From an uncultured Lachnospiraceae bacterium (lineage in GTDB: Bacteria; Bacillota; Clostridia; Lachnospirales; Lachnospiraceae), in NCBI GenBank assembly GCA_910585965.1, contig CAJUHH010000006.1, forward strand, positions 120,531-184,530: a stretch of 64,000 bases of DNA, in the 5' to 3' direction. Below the pieces are notes generated by a model. The model made no database searches. It saw only the letters and a program-made list of their open reading frames with translations, and was not told the origin of the DNA. Below, one piece after another: positions 1-8,860 of the stretch (positions are counted from its first letter, which is position 1; each line of letters opens with the position of its first letter). The translations under genes and the position numbers were made by a program.

Positions 1-36
1 TCCACTTCTCTATTTCCTTTTCCTGTTTCCTTCCAT

Positions 37-1005
37 TTAATAAGTAAAACTCATCGCCAGCTCGATCTCTCCTCCGATAATCGCATCCACGCATTCCGGG
101 TCCTCTCCTTCCAGCCAGATGACCACGGTAAATTTATCCATCCCATCATGTTCAAAATCCGGCCTAAGTCCGGTACAAACCGTTTTTTCAGAAGCAAAAG
201 GAACCGTCTGCAGCTGATAAATTCCGTCCAGGCTGTCAAAATCATGATAATCAATCACTTCCTGGGTAATATATCCCGGCTCCCTGTTTGAAATCATCGT
301 CTGCTGCTCCTGCGGATGCAGCGCATATTCCTGGAACGGGAACTCGAATTCCGAATACTGGCATTCCGGATGCCCTTCTTTATTCGCTTTTGCAAAAATC
401 TCCTGCTTGCCGTTATGGAACAGCATGATCCATGCCGCCTCTTCCACTCCCTGCGTTTTGTTCCTGATAAACAACGTATACCGATAGTCTTTCGTTTCCC
501 CTGTCAAATTTTTTACATAAAATGTATAAGCAAATACATCATCGCTGTGATGTTCCCCGTCAATATCCATCACGTCTTCATCAATATTATATATGCTTAC
601 ATTCGTAGCATCCACCAGCGCGTCCGCATGGAGCGTGATCAACCTTTCATCAAAATTAGGAATTTCCGAAAGGTAAAAACCGTCCCTGGCCATTTTCCTG
701 TCCACTTTCACCACAAATTCGCCTGCATTTGTATAAAATGCCGCCATAATAAACGCCGCCAACAGGATAAAAAGGATAATAGCGATCGTCTGTTTCGCCG
801 CATGAACGCGGAAAAAGCCACGGAAAAGGCTGATGCCCCCCATGTACCAATGCTTAAACCGATTAATCGGATCCACTCTGCTGACCAGCGTGCGCTTGAT
901 CTGCTCTTTCTTCTGTCCTTTATGCAGAAAACGTTTTCCCTTTTTCATAAACCCCCTACTCCTTTTCTCCATGGCAGACTTCCTTTTCTGTTTGGAATAA
1001 AGCAC
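37..1005 (-). CDS. single-pass membrane protein of unknown function
   Basis: I do not recognise a named family. The protein has a very basic N-terminal 60 residues rich in Lys and Arg, one membrane helix at about residues 71-91, and then a 230-residue acidic, beta-rich extracytoplasmic part. It is therefore probably a type II membrane protein anchored in the cytoplasmic membrane. Three starts are possible: GTG at 1005 (AAAGG six bases upstream), ATG at 972 (AAGGAAG upstream) and ATG at 948. The gene follows the HD-GYP gene immediately and is probably co-transcribed with it. The real start and the function are open. Confidence 0.75.
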   Translation of the reverse strand: MLYSKQKRKSAMEKRSRGFMKKGKRFLHKGQKKEQIKRTLVSRVDPINRFKHWYMGGISLFRGFFRVHAAKQTIAIILFILLAAFIMAAFYTNAGEFVVKVDRKMARDGFYLSEIPNFDERLITLHADALVDATNVSIYNIDEDVMDIDGEHHSDDVFAYTFYVKNLTGETKDYRYTLFIRNKTQGVEEAAWIMLFHNGKQEIFAKANKEGHPECQYSEFEFPFQEYALHPQEQQTMISNREPGYITQEVIDYHDFDSLDGIYQLQTVPFASEKTVCTGLRPDFEHDGMDKFTVVIWLEGEDPECVDAIIGGEIELAMSFTY

Positions 1006-1647
1006 TTAAAACCTTTCGACACATTCTTTAAAAATCCCCACTAGTTCCGGCTGAAACTGTCCTCCTGCCTCCCCTTCAATAATTTGGACTGCTTCTTCCT
1101 TTGTCGTTTGTTTCTTCTTATACGGTTTCCAGCTCACAATTCCGTCATAGGTATCTGCAATCGCACATATTCTTGCTCCTATCGGGATCTCTTTCCCCCG
1201 CTTCCCCTCCGGATATCCCTCTCCGTCAAACCTCTCATGATGGTATACCGCGATCTTTTCCCATTGTTCCATGATCCCATTCGGAAAAGGCTGTATATAA
1301 ATGCTCCTGATCGCTTTGCGCGCATTTACCGTATGGTTCTTAATGATTTGTATTTCTTCTTCACTCAATCCTCCCACTTTATTCAAAACGGCAAAAGGAA
1401 TAAAATGCCTCCCTATGTCATGCAATGCAAAAATCTCTTCGCTGTACCGCGCAAAATCCCCTCCAAGCTCCTCCTCTACATTTTCTATATTCCGTTTCAG
1501 CATATACTGGTAAAGTATGTCCGCATATTTTCCCACACGTTTCATATGTATCCGGACATTCCTCGGCAAAGTGCTTTGCAGCGCCTCCATAGTAGGAAAG
1601 CATCCGACCTCCGAACTCTTCACCATGTTTCTTTCTTCTATAATCAA
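1006..1647 (-). CDS. HD-GYP domain phosphodiesterase-like protein
   Basis: A compact 213-residue HD-GYP protein with no obvious sensory domain. The metal-binding HD pair is in HDIGR (H76, D77). It is followed by the HH pair (H136, H137), the GYP signature at 144-146 and a DTYD motif near 165-168. HD-GYP proteins usually hydrolyse cyclic di-GMP or related dinucleotides, but the actual substrate here is inferred only from the family. TTG at 1647 is the preferred start because GGAGG lies six bases upstream; the ATG at 1626 has no good ribosome site. It sits directly upstream of the membrane protein gene ending at 37. Confidence 0.85.
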   Translation of the reverse strand: MIIEERNMVKSSEVGCFPTMEALQSTLPRNVRIHMKRVGKYADILYQYMLKRNIENVEEELGGDFARYSEEIFALHDIGRHFIPFAVLNKVGGLSEEEIQIIKNHTVNARKAIRSIYIQPFPNGIMEQWEKIAVYHHERFDGEGYPEGKRGKEIPIGARICAIADTYDGIVSWKPYKKKQTTKEEAVQIIEGEAGGQFQPELVGIFKECVERF

Positions 1648-1689
1648 AAGAATCCTCCATTTCCGCTAAATTATCACACATTTTCTGCA

Positions 1690-1718
1690 CTGACAAAAGC
1701 CGAACTGTCAGATTCGGC
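1690..1718 (-). promoter_or_regulatory. alternative hairpins in the leader of the HD-GYP gene
   Basis: Two hairpins overlap and exclude each other. One pairs GCCGAA (1700-1705) with TTCGGC (1713-1718). The other pairs CTGACA (1690-1695) with TGTCAG (1706-1711). They lie about 45-70 bases upstream of the start codon in the transcribed direction. Such an arrangement could switch, but no known riboswitch class is recognised and the stems are only six base pairs. Confidence 0.25.
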
Positions 1719-1975
1719 CTCTCAGGTTTCATTGAGTCATTTACTGTATAGTCATATTTATTTCTTTTTCATTTATAATATATTTTAACCCCTCTGCTGT
1801 CAACCTGTTTTGCTTATTTTTTTGTTGCTTTTTACCTTTTTTTCCTCACTTTTTTATTTTTCTTGGTTATAATTTACTATTTTTCTTTTCTATTTATAAA
1901 AATAATATTTATTTTATCAGCAATATATACAAATAGTTAATTTTCATACACTTGCAGGCTTTGCCAGGCTATGCC

Positions 1976-2004
1976 TTGCCTTCCCCGCAGATTTATGGTA
2001 CACT
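1976..2004 (+). promoter_or_regulatory. candidate sigma-A promoter for queT
   Basis: TTGCCT at 1976-1981 and TACACT at 1999-2004 are separated by 17 bases. Transcription would start about 40 bases before the preQ1 riboswitch. The stretch from 1740 to 1975 is AT-rich and I see no gene in it. Confidence 0.4.
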
Positions 2005-2051
2005 TACGAAGCTGAATGCCTTGTATTTCCAAGACATTCTCACTATTAACA

Positions 2052-2095
2052 ACGTGAGTTCGCAACCTTCCTCACGTAAAACAAAACTAAAGGAG
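2052..2095 (+). promoter_or_regulatory. preQ1-I type riboswitch
   Basis: A perfect 7 bp stem, ACGTGAG (2052-2058) with CTCACGT (2071-2077), encloses a loop reading TTCGCAACCTTC. It is followed by the A-rich tail AAAACAAAACTAAAGGAG. This matches the small H-type pseudoknot of class I preQ1 aptamers, whose tail pairs back into the loop. The tail runs directly into the AAGGAG ribosome site of the next gene (ATG at 2103), so control is probably at translation. The downstream gene is a preQ1 transporter, which fits. Confidence 0.85.
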
Positions 2096-2102
2096 AAAAA
2101 AA

Positions 2103-2627
2103 ATGAAAAACCAAACTTATGACAAGGCAGTTTCTGTCAAAATTGCACGTCCTTTTTCTGTGGCGGCAATCACCCAGGCGGCCATGATCGCCGCCCTTTA
2201 TGTTGCTCTTACCTTTATTGCCAATGCTTTCGGGCTTGCTAACTATGCGGTGCAGATCCGTTTTTCCGAAGCGCTCACTATCTTGCCTTATTTCACACCC
2301 GCAGCAGTACCCGGACTGTTTATCGGCTGCCTGATCAGCAACATTTTGACCGGCTGCGCCCTTCCTGATATTATTTTCGGCAGTCTTGCCACCCTGATCG
2401 GCGCTATATTTACTTACAAGCTTCGTTCCTATAAATGGATGGCTCCCATCCCGCCGGTCATCGCCAATATGATCATCGTGCCTTTCGTTCTTTTATATGC
2501 CTATGGCATCCGCCCCCTGTGGTTTTCTTTCCTTACCGTCACCGCCGGGGAAATAATATCCTGCGGCATCCTGGGCATGGGGCTTCTTTTTACACTGGAA
2601 AAATACAAACACCGGCTCTTTCCGTAA
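2103..2627 (+). CDS. queT: QueT family queuosine-precursor transporter
   Basis: A 174-residue membrane protein of the QueT family, with about five or six hydrophobic helices and the family-typical helix near the start (residues 20-45) followed by a conserved RFSEAL segment. QueT proteins are the membrane components that import preQ1, the precursor of the tRNA base queuosine, probably as an S component using a shared ECF energising module that is not encoded here. The ATG follows AAGGAG by seven bases, and that site is part of the preQ1 riboswitch tail. The neighbouring symporter gene starts 31 bases downstream and may share the transcript. Confidence 0.88.
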   Translation: MKNQTYDKAVSVKIARPFSVAAITQAAMIAALYVALTFIANAFGLANYAVQIRFSEALTILPYFTPAAVPGLFIGCLISNILTGCALPDIIFGSLATLIGAIFTYKLRSYKWMAPIPPVIANMIIVPFVLLYAYGIRPLWFSFLTVTAGEIISCGILGMGLLFTLEKYKHRLFP

Positions 2628-2658
2628 CGGAGCCGTACTTTACAGGAGGAATTACAAA

Positions 2659-4056
2659 ATGACAAAGCTAACAGACAGGGAACAATCGTCGCGTTCAAAC
2701 AAATCGAGGAGCAGTTTTTCAGGAAAAATGGGATATGTCCTTGCCGTTGCCGGTTCTGCCGTAGGGCTTGGAAATATTTGGCGTTTTCCCTATCTGGCAG
2801 CCAAATACGGAGGCGGCATTTTCCTTCTCATATATCTGATCCTGATGCTTACTTTCGGCTATGCGCTGATCGTTTCCGAAACCGCATTAGGGCGCATGAC
2901 GAAAAAAAGCCCCGTCGGCGCTTTCCATTCTTTCGGCAAAAGCCTGCCCTTCCATTTCGGCGGATGGGTCAACGCCGTGATTCCTATGCTTATCGTCCCC
3001 TACTATTGCGTCATCGGCGGATGGGTGACAAAATATTTGTTTGAGTATATGAAAGGAAGCGCCGCAGCCCTGGCGGACGATTCTTATTTTTCCAGTTTTA
3101 TTTCTTCCGGAACCAGCGTGGAATTTTGGCTGATCGTGTTCAGCCTGGCGGTTTTCCTTGTCATCATTGCCGGCGTAAAGCAGGGCGTGGAACGGGTTTC
3201 TAAAATCATGATGCCCATTCTGGTCATCCTTGCCGTTTTTGTTTCTTTGTATTCCATCACCCGCCCCGGCGCAATGGAAGGCGTAAAATATCTTCTGATC
3301 CCCAACCTGGATAATTTTTCATGGATGACAGTTGTCACCGCCATGGGGCAGATGTTCTATTCCCTGTCGATTGCGATGGGTATTTTATATACTTATGGCT
3401 CCTATTTAAAAAAAGAGGTGGATATCGAAAAATCCACCTCACAAGTTGAAATTTTTGATACCGCCATCGCCATTCTCGCCGGATTGATGATTATTCCTGC
3501 GGTATTTGCCTTTTCCGGCGGTTCCCCTGAAACATTGCAGGCCGGCCCTTCCCTCATGTTCATTACGATTCCGAAGGTATTCGCCCATATGGAAATGGGG
3601 GACGGCTTTGGTATCATGTTCTTCCTTCTGGTGTTGTTCGCCGCATTGACCAGCGCTATTTCCCTGATGGAAACAAGCGTTTCTACTTTTGAAGACCAGT
3701 TCGGATGGAGCAGGAAGACATGCAGTCTGCTGATGGCTGCGGTTATCCTCCTTTTAGGTTCCGCTTCTGCCCTCGGATTCAGCTCCCTGGATTTCGTAAC
3801 GCTCCTTGGAATGTCCATCCTGGACTTTTTCGACTTTTTGACCAATTCCATTATGATGCCTCTCGCCGCCCTGGCAACCTGCTTCCTGATCACCCGGGTT
3901 ACGGGCCTGGATGCCATCGCCAAGGAAGTCGAACAGTCCTCTGCATTCCGGCGTAAAAAATTATACTTTTTCTTTATGAAATACCTGGCTCCTGTCTGCA
4001 TCGGAATTATATTGATCAGCTCCATTGCAAACGCTTTCGGCTGGATCAGTATGTAA
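2659..4056 (+). CDS. sodium:neurotransmitter symporter family transporter
   Basis: A 465-residue NSS/SNF family protein related to LeuT, MhsT and TnaT, carrying out Na+-driven uptake of an amino acid across the cytoplasmic membrane. The family signature lies at residues 25-55 and includes GSAVGLGNIWRFPY followed by a glycine-rich turn. About 11 hydrophobic segments follow, as is common in bacterial members. A good ribosome site (AGGAGG) precedes the ATG. The substrate cannot be read from sequence; aromatic or aliphatic amino acids are usual. It follows queT closely, though no functional link is known. Confidence 0.88.
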   Translation: MTKLTDREQSSRSNKSRSSFSGKMGYVLAVAGSAVGLGNIWRFPYLAAKYGGGIFLLIYLILMLTFGYALIVSETALGRMTKKSPVGAFHSFGKSLPFHFGGWVNAVIPMLIVPYYCVIGGWVTKYLFEYMKGSAAALADDSYFSSFISSGTSVEFWLIVFSLAVFLVIIAGVKQGVERVSKIMMPILVILAVFVSLYSITRPGAMEGVKYLLIPNLDNFSWMTVVTAMGQMFYSLSIAMGILYTYGSYLKKEVDIEKSTSQVEIFDTAIAILAGLMIIPAVFAFSGGSPETLQAGPSLMFITIPKVFAHMEMGDGFGIMFFLLVLFAALTSAISLMETSVSTFEDQFGWSRKTCSLLMAAVILLLGSASALGFSSLDFVTLLGMSILDFFDFLTNSIMMPLAALATCFLITRVTGLDAIAKEVEQSSAFRRKKLYFFFMKYLAPVCIGIILISSIANAFGWISM

Positions 4057-4069
4057 GGTTCGATACCAC

Positions 4070-4106
4070 AGCGCATAAGCAGCTTTTGATTCGTTGCTTA
4101 TGTGCT
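4070..4106. terminator. bidirectional hairpin between convergent genes
   Basis: A 12 bp stem with one G-T pair, AGCGCATAAGCA (4070-4081) with TGCTTATGTGCT (4095-4106), has a 13-base loop. It lies between the convergent symporter and XRE genes and overlaps the stop codon of the latter. There is no clear T-run on either side, so terminator strength is uncertain. Confidence 0.45.
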
Positions 4107-4895
4107 GCTTACATGCGAGGCGAGGAAATAGTACACAGGAATGGTTAAATACAGCATCCAGGCGGGGTGCCAGATGCCAAGCCAAAAGCCCGCGCAGAAA
4201 AACACGAATGTCACCAGCACCGGATAGGCAAACATGGTCGCATTCCCTTTCCTCACAGCGCTTATAAAGCTATACCATATGGGAATCAGCAAAAATAACA
4301 GCCAGCCCGGATGCCATGCCCCGAACATAAATCCAATTATCAAGTAGGCAATGCATATAACGGCGGTAAACGGAAAACTCCAAAGCCAGCACATTTTCCA
4401 CCCTTCCCATTTTTTTCCGTTGATAAATACACCTTCTTTATCAATATCTACATTTTCTCCCTTTTTTCTGTCATTTACATGGATGCCGTCCCATCCTATA
4501 TGGACTTCGCTTCCATCCTTATCTTTGACATGTACTCCTTCTAACCCAATGTTTACATATTCTTTCTTTTCTTCATACTCTTTCTTGTCTTCATATTCTT
4601 TCTTTTCTTCATATTCTTCCTTTTCTTCCGGCCTTTCCTCTTCCTCCCAAACCGGCATTTCCGTATCCTGCCTTCCATCCCCTTCTATATCTTCTTCTGT
4701 CTTCAGCAGTTCATCCAAAGATACATGGTACAGTTTTGACAGCAGGATCAGATTATCCGTATCCGGCGATGCTTCCGCTCGTTCCCACTTGCTGACTGCC
4801 TGACGGCTGATGCCGAGTTTTTCAGCAAGCGCTTCCTGGGATAAGTGATTGCTCTTGCGCAAGTTTACTAATCTGTTGGCTATTTCAATATTCAT
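4098..4895 (-). CDS. XRE-type HTH protein with acidic repeats and membrane domain
   Basis: A 265-residue protein with four parts. An XRE/Cro helix-turn-helix occupies residues 7-61 (with SRQAVSKWERAE). An acidic Lys/Glu/Tyr-rich linker of repeated KKEYEE units covers about 75-112. Next comes a short beta-repeat region (115-160) with recurring G-x-H/V-V-x-D/N units, resembling adhesin-like DUF4097 strands. The last part holds three or four membrane helices (170-260). Membrane-tethered XRE regulators of this kind are common in Lachnospiraceae, but targets and signal are not known to me. An inverted repeat upstream at 4940-4968 may be its own operator. Confidence 0.8.
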   Translation of the reverse strand: MNIEIANRLVNLRKSNHLSQEALAEKLGISRQAVSKWERAEASPDTDNLILLSKLYHVSLDELLKTEEDIEGDGRQDTEMPVWEEEERPEEKEEYEEKKEYEDKKEYEEKKEYVNIGLEGVHVKDKDGSEVHIGWDGIHVNDRKKGENVDIDKEGVFINGKKWEGWKMCWLWSFPFTAVICIAYLIIGFMFGAWHPGWLLFLLIPIWYSFISAVRKGNATMFAYPVLVTFVFFCAGFWLGIWHPAWMLYLTIPVYYFLASHVSST

Positions 4896-4939
4896 CTTTC
4901 TCCTCTTTTCTTTTCCTTTCCTGCCGCTCTGCGGAACAG

Positions 4940-4968
4940 TTTCTTAAATATGATAATATATTAAGAAA
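4940..4968. promoter_or_regulatory. inverted repeat upstream of the XRE gene
   Basis: TTTCTTAA (4940-4947) and TTAAGAAA (4961-4968) form a perfect inverted repeat with 13 bases between the arms, 45-73 bases upstream of the start codon. Position and AT-rich form suit an autoregulatory operator, which is inference. Confidence 0.4.
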
Positions 4969-5038
4969 TCTCCCTTTTCCATGCCACCAACTCTGGTTTG
5001 AATTTCCGCAACTATTGGTTGCAAAAGGCGTAAATCCT

Positions 5039-7573
5039 TTATTCTCTCACATATGTGATAAACCTGTTTCCATTTTCCGCGAACATTTGGGTGGAATCAT
5101 TCATTCCCTTTTTAAAAGGCTCGCCGCCTGTCAGAGGATCCATAAGAACCGTATTCAGTTCATTAAACCCGATAATCAGCACCGCATTCCCATCGTTCAT
5201 CGAGGCCAAAACCGGAATATCCTTATTGACATAATATAAAACAGCATCCAGGCTGCACCCTGTCAGGTCAAGCACCCTGACATCCTCCAGATTCTCCTGC
5301 AGAATCTCTACGATGGTTTCACCCCGGTTCAGCATGTATTCCGTGTTACGCATAATTCCTTCATACTGAAGCATCGTATCGAGGCATACCGCAAGGCTGT
5401 TCTTTTCTTCCGTAATCGGAGCCCCCTTAATCGCCATGATCTGATTCTTCACGCTCCTGTTCCCCCGGCTCCATACATATGCGCCTTTTTCATTCACTAC
5501 GATTCCCGACAAGCGGTATGCGAGGTCGATCGCATTGCCCTCATCGGTAAAAATACCTTCCACGCCCTCTTTTCCGTAAACATAATATCTCTGGAATTTG
5601 GTCCTGTTTTCCTGCAGCACGATCTCCCTCCCCCCCTCGAATAATACTTCTTTCGGAGTCAGCCGCTTTACCGCCCTGGCATCAATAGCGCTTTTCATCG
5701 CTATCTGCACGATCTTTCCATAGGTATCGATCGCCACTGTTTCCAGAACATTATTGCCCTCCGCCATTACTTTTGCATTGACGATCTGGTCGTTTTCAAT
5801 CTCCGTATAATTCCCGTTCTCTTCTTTCCTTAAACGGAATAAATTTATCTGGTTGTCCTGGATCTCGCTTCCAACCACGTAAACTCCCGGTTCCGCATAA
5901 TTTTTCAGCACTTCCCCGTTTTCATTCTGTATCCTGACCCGGTACATCGGAAAAACCATGTTCCCCGTATTATCCCTTACCCTGTCTTCCACGCGGGCCA
6001 CCCCGTATATCAGGTCTTCCCCCATAAAGCCGAGCGGAGCAATATATTCCCTGTTTCCGGCTTTTATCTCCTGCCTTTCCATGGTATTCAAGTTCATCAG
6101 CACCAGACTTTCGCTGCTATATACATCCTCCCCCGTCTGCCAGGCGATCATTCGATTGCTGGCTGACACTTTATAGCTCTCTTCCCGCAGGCCCGAAACC
6201 ACCATTTCACAAGCCCTGCTCGATAAATTCGCTACATACAATGCGCCGTCATGCATGAAAAAGAACTCTTCTGACCGGTTTATATATGCCAGTTCCTCCA
6301 GTTCCGCATGCAGCACTTCATAAGAACTGTTCTCCGGCACATACAGCATTTCTTCTACGGTATTCATCATCCCGTTATAATAATAAACGGCAATGCCTAC
6401 TTCCCCTTCATGCTTTCCCCTATTCATATAACCATAAACAATAAAAGCTACATTGCCGGCCTCGTCCACATTCAATATTTTTACCCCATGCTTCTGTCGG
6501 CATTCCCTTTCGTCCTTATAATCCCCGTTATAAAAGCTGAAAAGAGTAGACAGCTTATTATCTGCCGCATTATAAGAAAAAAGCCGCTTCCCGTCCGTAA
6601 AGGCAAGTACATTGCCGCCGTCGCTTTCTGCCAGCTGGATATCGTCCGGCGCAACGATTCCCAGTTCAATTTTATTATTGGCAAACACTTCTCCTTCCTC
6701 CCGGAATATCTGCTTCATCGTCCGCTCAAAATCCAGCAGGTAAATCCGGTCCGGAGTATATCTCACCCGGTAGAACTCCTTTACGGCATATAAATTATCA
6801 TCTCTTCCGTTCTTCAGGGAAACCATATAGTCCAGCTCCAGGGAACCCGTCTGGGATGCCATCTCCTTGATCGTCACTTCAGGCTCCGTCAATTTTTCTA
6901 CCTGGAAATCCCCCCATGTAACCTGGTGGAAGCTGCTGTGGATCGTCACCCTGCTAAAAGTGGTATTATCGCCTTCCTCGTTGGATTCCAGGTATTTCGT
7001 CAGCTCCCTCGCCGCTTCTTTATCAAAAGTCCGCTCGTGGAAATCCATGACATAATCCAGTTTTTCTTTTTCAAAATAATCCTCCGTCTGGATAATCCTT
7101 GTATAATAGCGGATGGTCTGGTCCCATTCATTCTTTAACAGCAGAACCAGCATATATTCCGTATCCGCATCAATCAAATCCTTTACTTGTATTTCTGCAT
7201 GGATGCTGTCCGGCGTTTCTTCATATAGGGAAATCTGCGTGCTTTCCACCAGCCTTTCCCCGTCAATGCTCCTCACTTCAAACATCATGTCCTCTATTTC
7301 CTGGCCGTACTTATCCACGCGGAAGCGGACTTTCCTCCCCTCCCCGAGAGGCGTGATGCATTCCCGCTGATAGCTGCATTCCATAGGAACCTTATAGCCA
7401 TGCAGGCAGTTTGTTTCCATTCCTTCTACATACATATGAAGCACCGGAAAAGTAGCCGGCCCCATTTCCATCGTCATGTCCGTATTCCCCTGATTCACCA
7501 CTGCGCTGATCACAAACAGCGCCAGAAGAAAAACGATCAGAAGATAACAACCTTTGATTATCGTTTTTTTCAT
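5039..7573 (-). CDS. exported protein with beta-propeller-like middle and C39-like end
   Basis: An 844-residue protein with an N-terminal membrane anchor or signal (residues 5-26). A long beta-rich middle of about 150-680, with many short aspartate/asparagine turns, suggests propeller-like folding. The C-terminal 130 residues resemble a papain-like C39 domain: a Cys in the SLAVCLDTML helix, and later the strand pair GNAVLIIGF and VLMDPLTGG. Active C39 peptidases carry His where this protein has Asn (GNAV), so it is probably not a working protease. It may be a wall- or membrane-associated binding protein. The start follows AAAGGAA by six bases. Function is unknown. Confidence 0.75.
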   Translation of the reverse strand: MKKTIIKGCYLLIVFLLALFVISAVVNQGNTDMTMEMGPATFPVLHMYVEGMETNCLHGYKVPMECSYQRECITPLGEGRKVRFRVDKYGQEIEDMMFEVRSIDGERLVESTQISLYEETPDSIHAEIQVKDLIDADTEYMLVLLLKNEWDQTIRYYTRIIQTEDYFEKEKLDYVMDFHERTFDKEAARELTKYLESNEEGDNTTFSRVTIHSSFHQVTWGDFQVEKLTEPEVTIKEMASQTGSLELDYMVSLKNGRDDNLYAVKEFYRVRYTPDRIYLLDFERTMKQIFREEGEVFANNKIELGIVAPDDIQLAESDGGNVLAFTDGKRLFSYNAADNKLSTLFSFYNGDYKDERECRQKHGVKILNVDEAGNVAFIVYGYMNRGKHEGEVGIAVYYYNGMMNTVEEMLYVPENSSYEVLHAELEELAYINRSEEFFFMHDGALYVANLSSRACEMVVSGLREESYKVSASNRMIAWQTGEDVYSSESLVLMNLNTMERQEIKAGNREYIAPLGFMGEDLIYGVARVEDRVRDNTGNMVFPMYRVRIQNENGEVLKNYAEPGVYVVGSEIQDNQINLFRLRKEENGNYTEIENDQIVNAKVMAEGNNVLETVAIDTYGKIVQIAMKSAIDARAVKRLTPKEVLFEGGREIVLQENRTKFQRYYVYGKEGVEGIFTDEGNAIDLAYRLSGIVVNEKGAYVWSRGNRSVKNQIMAIKGAPITEEKNSLAVCLDTMLQYEGIMRNTEYMLNRGETIVEILQENLEDVRVLDLTGCSLDAVLYYVNKDIPVLASMNDGNAVLIIGFNELNTVLMDPLTGGEPFKKGMNDSTQMFAENGNRFITYVRE

Positions 7574-7585
7574 TTATTCTTTCCT

Positions 7586-8761
7586 TTACTGTAACAGCTT
7601 CTGCAACGTTGTCTCTATATGAAGAAAATCTGTCATCCCTTTTACTGGCTTTTTTTCCCTGGCTCTTTTTTCCCCTCTTTTTATTCCGCGTATCAATATA
7701 TTTTTGGGGGTATGTTCCATATCGATAAACTCCAATATCTGCACTTCATACCCATTTTCTTCCAGCACATTTGCCCGCACGGCATCCGTAATCAGCGCGG
7801 ACATCCTTTCTTTCAGCAGCCCGTATTTCAATACCGGCATTAATTCTTCACAGTTTATCTGCCTGTTTACCTCATGCTGGCAGCACGGCACAGATAAAAT
7901 CACCTCCGCGCCCCATTCCACTGCTTTCGCCAAAGCATAATCTGTGGCTGTATCACAGGCATGGAGCGTGATCACCATGTCCGCTTTCGGCTGCCCCTGG
8001 CTCTCTTCTTCCCCCTCATAGGTGCTGATGTCCCCATGGAGAAAACGGAGTCCCTCATATCCATATTTCTCTGCCAGTCTATTGCAGCGCCGGATAACAT
8101 CCTGTTTCAAATCCAGCCCTGTTATTCGGATGTCCAGCCCCCGCAGTTCCTTTAAAAAGTAATAAACCGCAAAGGTAAGATAGGACTTGCCGCATCCAAA
8201 GTCGATAATGTGCAATGTCTTTTCTTTAGGGAGTGTGGGCAAAATATCTTCAATAAATTCCAAAAAACGGTTAATCTGCTTAAATTTATCATATTTTGCC
8301 CTGACAATCCGCCCTTCCTCCGTCTGGACTCCCAAATCGACCAGAAAAGGAACCGGACGGCCCTCCTCCAGAATATAGGATTTCACTCGGTTATGAGCCA
8401 TATCGATTCCTTTTTCCTGGCATATTTTTTTTCTCTTAATGTTTATTTTTCCTCTTTTACTCACGAGAACCGTCGCCCGCTCCGCTGCCGTCTCTATCTC
8501 GCATTGCTTAAAATCTTCCGCAATATATTCGACAGCACGTTCCGCCGCTTCTCCCTTTTCCAAATTCCTATGGAATACCTGGCTGCCTACATATGCCGTT
8601 TCCTGGAACAGAAGGCTCCCTTTCAGCATCACCGGGCGTATTTTGACTTTTTCGATTTTTTCCCTGTCCCTCGGATTGCTCATCACGATCTGGTACAGCT
8701 CCCCGCCCAGGGTGTCTCCCAACAGTTCTTCCACCTGCCGCCTGTTCTCATCCATGCTCAT
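7586..8761 (-). CDS. class I SAM-dependent methyltransferase
   Basis: A 391-residue protein whose second half is a Rossmann-type methyltransferase. The SAM-binding glycine motif is DFGCGKSYLTF near residue 190. Motif II follows in TGLDLK, then HACDTATD, then a VPCCQHE motif near the active site. The Cys-Cys-x-His motif and lysine in GCGK place it near the Methyltransf_32/METTL25-like group, whose members act on RNA or protein; the substrate here is unknown. ATG at 8761 is chosen because GAGG lies seven bases upstream; the in-frame ATG at 8767 touches that site. It starts 18 bases from a hairpin that closes the upstream gene. Confidence 0.8.
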   Translation of the reverse strand: MSMDENRRQVEELLGDTLGGELYQIVMSNPRDREKIEKVKIRPVMLKGSLLFQETAYVGSQVFHRNLEKGEAAERAVEYIAEDFKQCEIETAAERATVLVSKRGKINIKRKKICQEKGIDMAHNRVKSYILEEGRPVPFLVDLGVQTEEGRIVRAKYDKFKQINRFLEFIEDILPTLPKEKTLHIIDFGCGKSYLTFAVYYFLKELRGLDIRITGLDLKQDVIRRCNRLAEKYGYEGLRFLHGDISTYEGEEESQGQPKADMVITLHACDTATDYALAKAVEWGAEVILSVPCCQHEVNRQINCEELMPVLKYGLLKERMSALITDAVRANVLEENGYEVQILEFIDMEHTPKNILIRGIKRGEKRAREKKPVKGMTDFLHIETTLQKLLQ

Positions 8762-8778
8762 AAACATACCTCAAATTG

Positions 8779-8814
8779 AAATGAAGAATGCCGTATCTCC
8801 GGCATTCTTCATTT
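8779..8814 (-). terminator. long hairpin between a small gene and the methyltransferase gene
   Basis: A perfect 15 bp stem (8779-8793 with 8800-8814), built on GAAGAATGCCG and its complement with a six-base loop, lies after the gene ending at 8861. The T-rich tail is short, so it may be a terminator or an mRNA end-protecting hairpin. A 19-base palindrome around ATGACGAT follows at 8830-8848. Confidence 0.5.
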
Positions 8815-8860
8815 TACCGACTTTATGACCATGACGATTATCGTCATGATAAAATTACAA

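Noticed and set aside
4990..5035. GCAAC/GTTGC hairpin after the 844-residue protein gene as a terminator
   Set aside because: Only five base pairs and no T-run on the minus strand.
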